Assembly (NCBI GenBank): GCA_013398955.1
Contig: VWPU01018693.1
Span: 1 to 64,000 of the forward strand
DNA from: Callaeas wilsoni
Taxonomy: Eukaryota > Chordata > Aves > Passeriformes > Callaeidae
Length of the DNA stretch: 64,000 bases
Direction: 5' to 3'
Each line of letters begins with the position of its first letter. Position 1 is the first letter of the stretch. This document shows, piece after piece, positions 61,601 to 64,000 of this stretch. A model generated the notes under the pieces. It was not told the DNA's origin. It searched no databases and was given only the letters and a program-made list of their open reading frames with translations. A program made the position numbers and the translations under genes.

Positions 61601-63754
61601 TGTACATTCAAAAGTGTTCCACTGGAAACGTGGGCTTTCATTGCCATAGATATCTTTATTCCTTTTAACATCTTAGAAAAAATGTACTATGCTTTTTTAG
61701 GGTGCCCATGTTTTTATTTTCTATCTAGCAAGAAAATGTGATCTTTTCATTAGGTTGTAATTAGCAAGAGATCATGTGCAAGAAGAAACATCTATGAGAT
61801 TAATATTAATCAAGTATTACCTTAAACATTTAATTTTAAGGAAAGCATAAATAAAGCTCTATGTTACATTACAACAAAACAAATTCTTTGTCCCTAGGTC
61901 TGATAAAGTACTCTTTTGTCTGATTGTTTATATTAACCTAGAGGCCCAACAGATCAGTGCTCAAAGCCATGAAAATATCTGCAGAAACTGGTAGCCTCCT
62001 TACAGGCAGCAAGGTTAAATTACATCTCATCCCATTCCAGCTCTGGCGTGTTTTGAAGCACTTGCAAGGGCAAGCGGAGGACAGGGCGGGAGGCTACTTG
62101 TGCAAATCTGGTTCCTGCTCTCTGGAACCAGAAATATGAGTACAGCTGCAGTTTGAGTAAGGCTGTGGTCAAAGAGAGTGAGTGCAGATTTAATTCCACT
62201 GAGGTTTAAGTAAATATCACAGATGTAATAATATTAGGAGCATTTATCAAAGATGGCAGGCTGTGAGAGATGCATTTAATATTGTCCTAAAATTAGAACT
62301 TGATTTATCTATTCAGTGTGTAGAAGAAGTCAGGAATTTCCCAACTCCAGAATTCAAAAAGTGTGGTTTTGGCATTTTCTCACTATGTGTAACTTATTCA
62401 AGCAACAGAAGGAAGGATTTGTGTCACTGCCTGGTCCTGTTTCCATTCTGCAAGAATCATAAAGCAAGCAGGGAGGTCTGGTCATGTACTGCCGCAGTAC
62501 AGAGCAACATGTTCAACTCCCATGCCTACTGTTCAGTTGTCAGTTCCCGAGGCTTTTGATCAACCCCTGTGTCAAGGCCCAGAACATCTGGTATAATTTG
62601 AACAAATGATGAAGTTAAAAATGGAATAGCAGGTTAGTCTTTTCAGTTCCTCATTCTTAGATGTGTCTTTGTTTCTGTCATTCCATCACTTTCAGTTTTC
62701 TTGGCATCATGGCAAGATGACAGCTCTCTGTGATGGCATTGGCATGTTCATACTCTTTATGACAGTTGTTAACAAAATGTAGCCTATTAGAAAAAGATAG
62801 CTTAATTTTGCAGACTTTTGGCTTTTTGTCCTGCTTTTCATTCCACTTACCTAATCTCCCACAGAATTTCCTCCGAAGTTTTGAGCAATGTTAACGGCAT
62901 TCACTAGAATGCCCATTAGCCCATCACAGCTGACAGTATTAGATATTGGCTATGTTAATTACATTTCAGGCACACAGAGCAATCCCAGCTCAATCAATAT
63001 ATTAAGATATTGTGGCACGGTGTGCTCAGTTGCCCTGAAGTGCTGTAAGAGAGTGGTTTGCAAACCCTGGAGGTGAGTCTGCAAGCAAGACGAGAGCAAA
63101 GGTCCCAGCAGCTTTGTTCAAGAAACGTGCCTTCAATCAGTGTCGCGGAGAGCAGCGGCAGGTGAGTCAATATGCCAGGAGGCTGCCTGGAGAACCCTGT
63201 GACACCATGGCCCCGTCTCTGACTGGAAGTCTTTACAACTGCTCTACACAGCTTCCTTTACATGTGCTTGGTGAGCGTTTGCAGGCTTCTGCACAAAATT
63301 TAACAGAATTACTTTCCCAAGAGGAACAGATTCTCACTAGGTATCAAATCCCATTACATTAAATTGCACCCAGTCTAAAATGCCTTTTATCCTTGCTTGG
63401 CCATCCTAAATTTTTAATTTCATCTAGATTTACCTCTTTTTTTTCAGTGAAGGTGTTTGGTAGAAACCAGGCTTACTAGGATTGTCAACAACATAAGAGT
63501 ATGGTTTTGTTTATCCCATTAATTACTCTTAGTTTGGTCTGTTCAGGGAGGGGATTTGGAGCCATTGCAGAATGATGGAAATTAATCGTTTTAATTGTTT
63601 ATTCTTATTCAAATTATAATACTCTTATTAAATATTAGAACAATATTATATAGAGGGCCAATGTGAAAAATAACATTGAATTTGAAGTTTTTCTTATCCT
63701 GTTGCCTTTGAGCCAGGAGAAAGCAGATTAAATTTCTATAGTTATTATGTGGCT
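58651..63754. other. AT-rich non-coding stretch
   Basis: No gene is supported. Blocks of more balanced composition lie at about 61960-62150 and 62880-63330. They hold plus-strand frames of 60-98 codons with no recognisable domain, and could be conserved non-coding DNA. I see no repeat family in them. Confidence 0.5.
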
Positions 63755-63842
63755 GTTGGTTTTATTTTGGTTTAGGGTTTTGGGTAGGGTTTTTTTTTGA
63801 GGGGCGCTGGTATTTTTGGTTGATTGGGTTGGGTATTTTTAT
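63755..63842 (+). repeat. G/T-rich tract with TTTAGGG-like units
   Basis: A second G/T-rich tract on the plus strand. It includes TTTAGGGTTTTGGGTAGGG, a T-run, then GAGGGG, and later GGGTTGGG. Four G-runs of three or more fall within about 35 bp (63775-63807), so a quadruplex is possible. It is shorter and less pure than the tract at 52.9 kb. Confidence 0.8.
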
Positions 63843-64000
63843 TCTTGTTTATTTCCCCTAAATGAATAAGATAAATTATGCTTATACCTGCAATTGGCTT
63901 CAAGAAGATTTGCTATAGCTATAATCTATTATTTCAGAACTCCCATCACTCTGCTGTTAGGGACTTTTTTTCCTTTTTTTTTCAAATGAGTTTAATAACC
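63843..64000. other. AT-rich non-coding end of window
   Basis: Nothing recognisable apart from T-runs near 63966-63982. Confidence 0.5.

Noticed and set aside
1..64000. CRISPR arrays, operons, plasmid or phage modules
   Set aside because: No regularly spaced repeats, no dense open frames and no bacterial-type gene arrangement are present; the repeat content is that of a bird nuclear genome.
1..64000. tRNA or small structured RNA genes
   Set aside because: I saw no A-box/B-box pair with a cloverleaf and no recognisable snRNA or snoRNA boxes; a covariance-model scan would be needed to exclude diverged ones.

Overview
This window looks like nuclear DNA from a bird. It is AT-rich and intron-poor in signal: I could support no protein-coding exon, tRNA, rRNA or other RNA gene. 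The best taxonomic evidence is the repeat content. There are eight recognisable pieces of CR1, the main LINE of birds. Three have the typical CR1 3' end with its ATTCTRTG-type tail or its reverse complement at an exact edge. There is also one solo LTR of retroviral type with a 6-bp target-site duplication, and short fossils of old sauropsid interspersed repeats. No mammalian L1 or Alu is visible. Crocodilians and turtles also carry CR1, so 'bird' is an inference, but a strong one.

Layout. 1-4.6 kb: unannotated AT-rich DNA with a long but unrecognised minus-strand open frame. 4.6-5.1 kb: 5'-truncated CR1 (+). 5.1-14.4 kb: non-coding, with an ancient repeat fossil near 8.3 kb. 14.4-14.6 kb: CR1 3' end (+). 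16.35 kb: tiny CR1 3' end (-). 18.7-18.9 and 22.7-23.1 kb: internal CR1 ORF2 pieces (-). 26.6-27.3 kb: CR1 reverse-transcriptase piece (+) with a strong inverted repeat at its left edge. 33.4-34.0 kb: ERVK-like solo LTR (+), apparently inside an older repeat. 35.0-37.2 kb: pyrimidine-rich block of unknown origin. 42.2-42.4 kb: CR1 3' end (-). 49.7-51.65 kb: the longest CR1 (+), holding endonuclease and reverse-transcriptase remnants joined across an internal deletion. 52.9-53.0 and 63.8 kb: G/T-rich tracts with quadruplex potential. The rest is AT-rich DNA with short A-runs.

There is no gene set working together here. The window reads as intergenic or deep-intronic DNA whose visible history is retroelement insertion followed by decay. 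Every CR1 copy is broken, and the motifs I could read in the longest copy have lost catalytic residues. I found no convincing new biological system. The points most worth checking are the solo LTR with its duplication, the two long imperfect hairpins, the internally deleted CR1, and the telomere-like G/T tracts. CR1 and LTR calls rest on recognising family consensus by eye, so edges are approximate unless a target duplication or tail fixes them.
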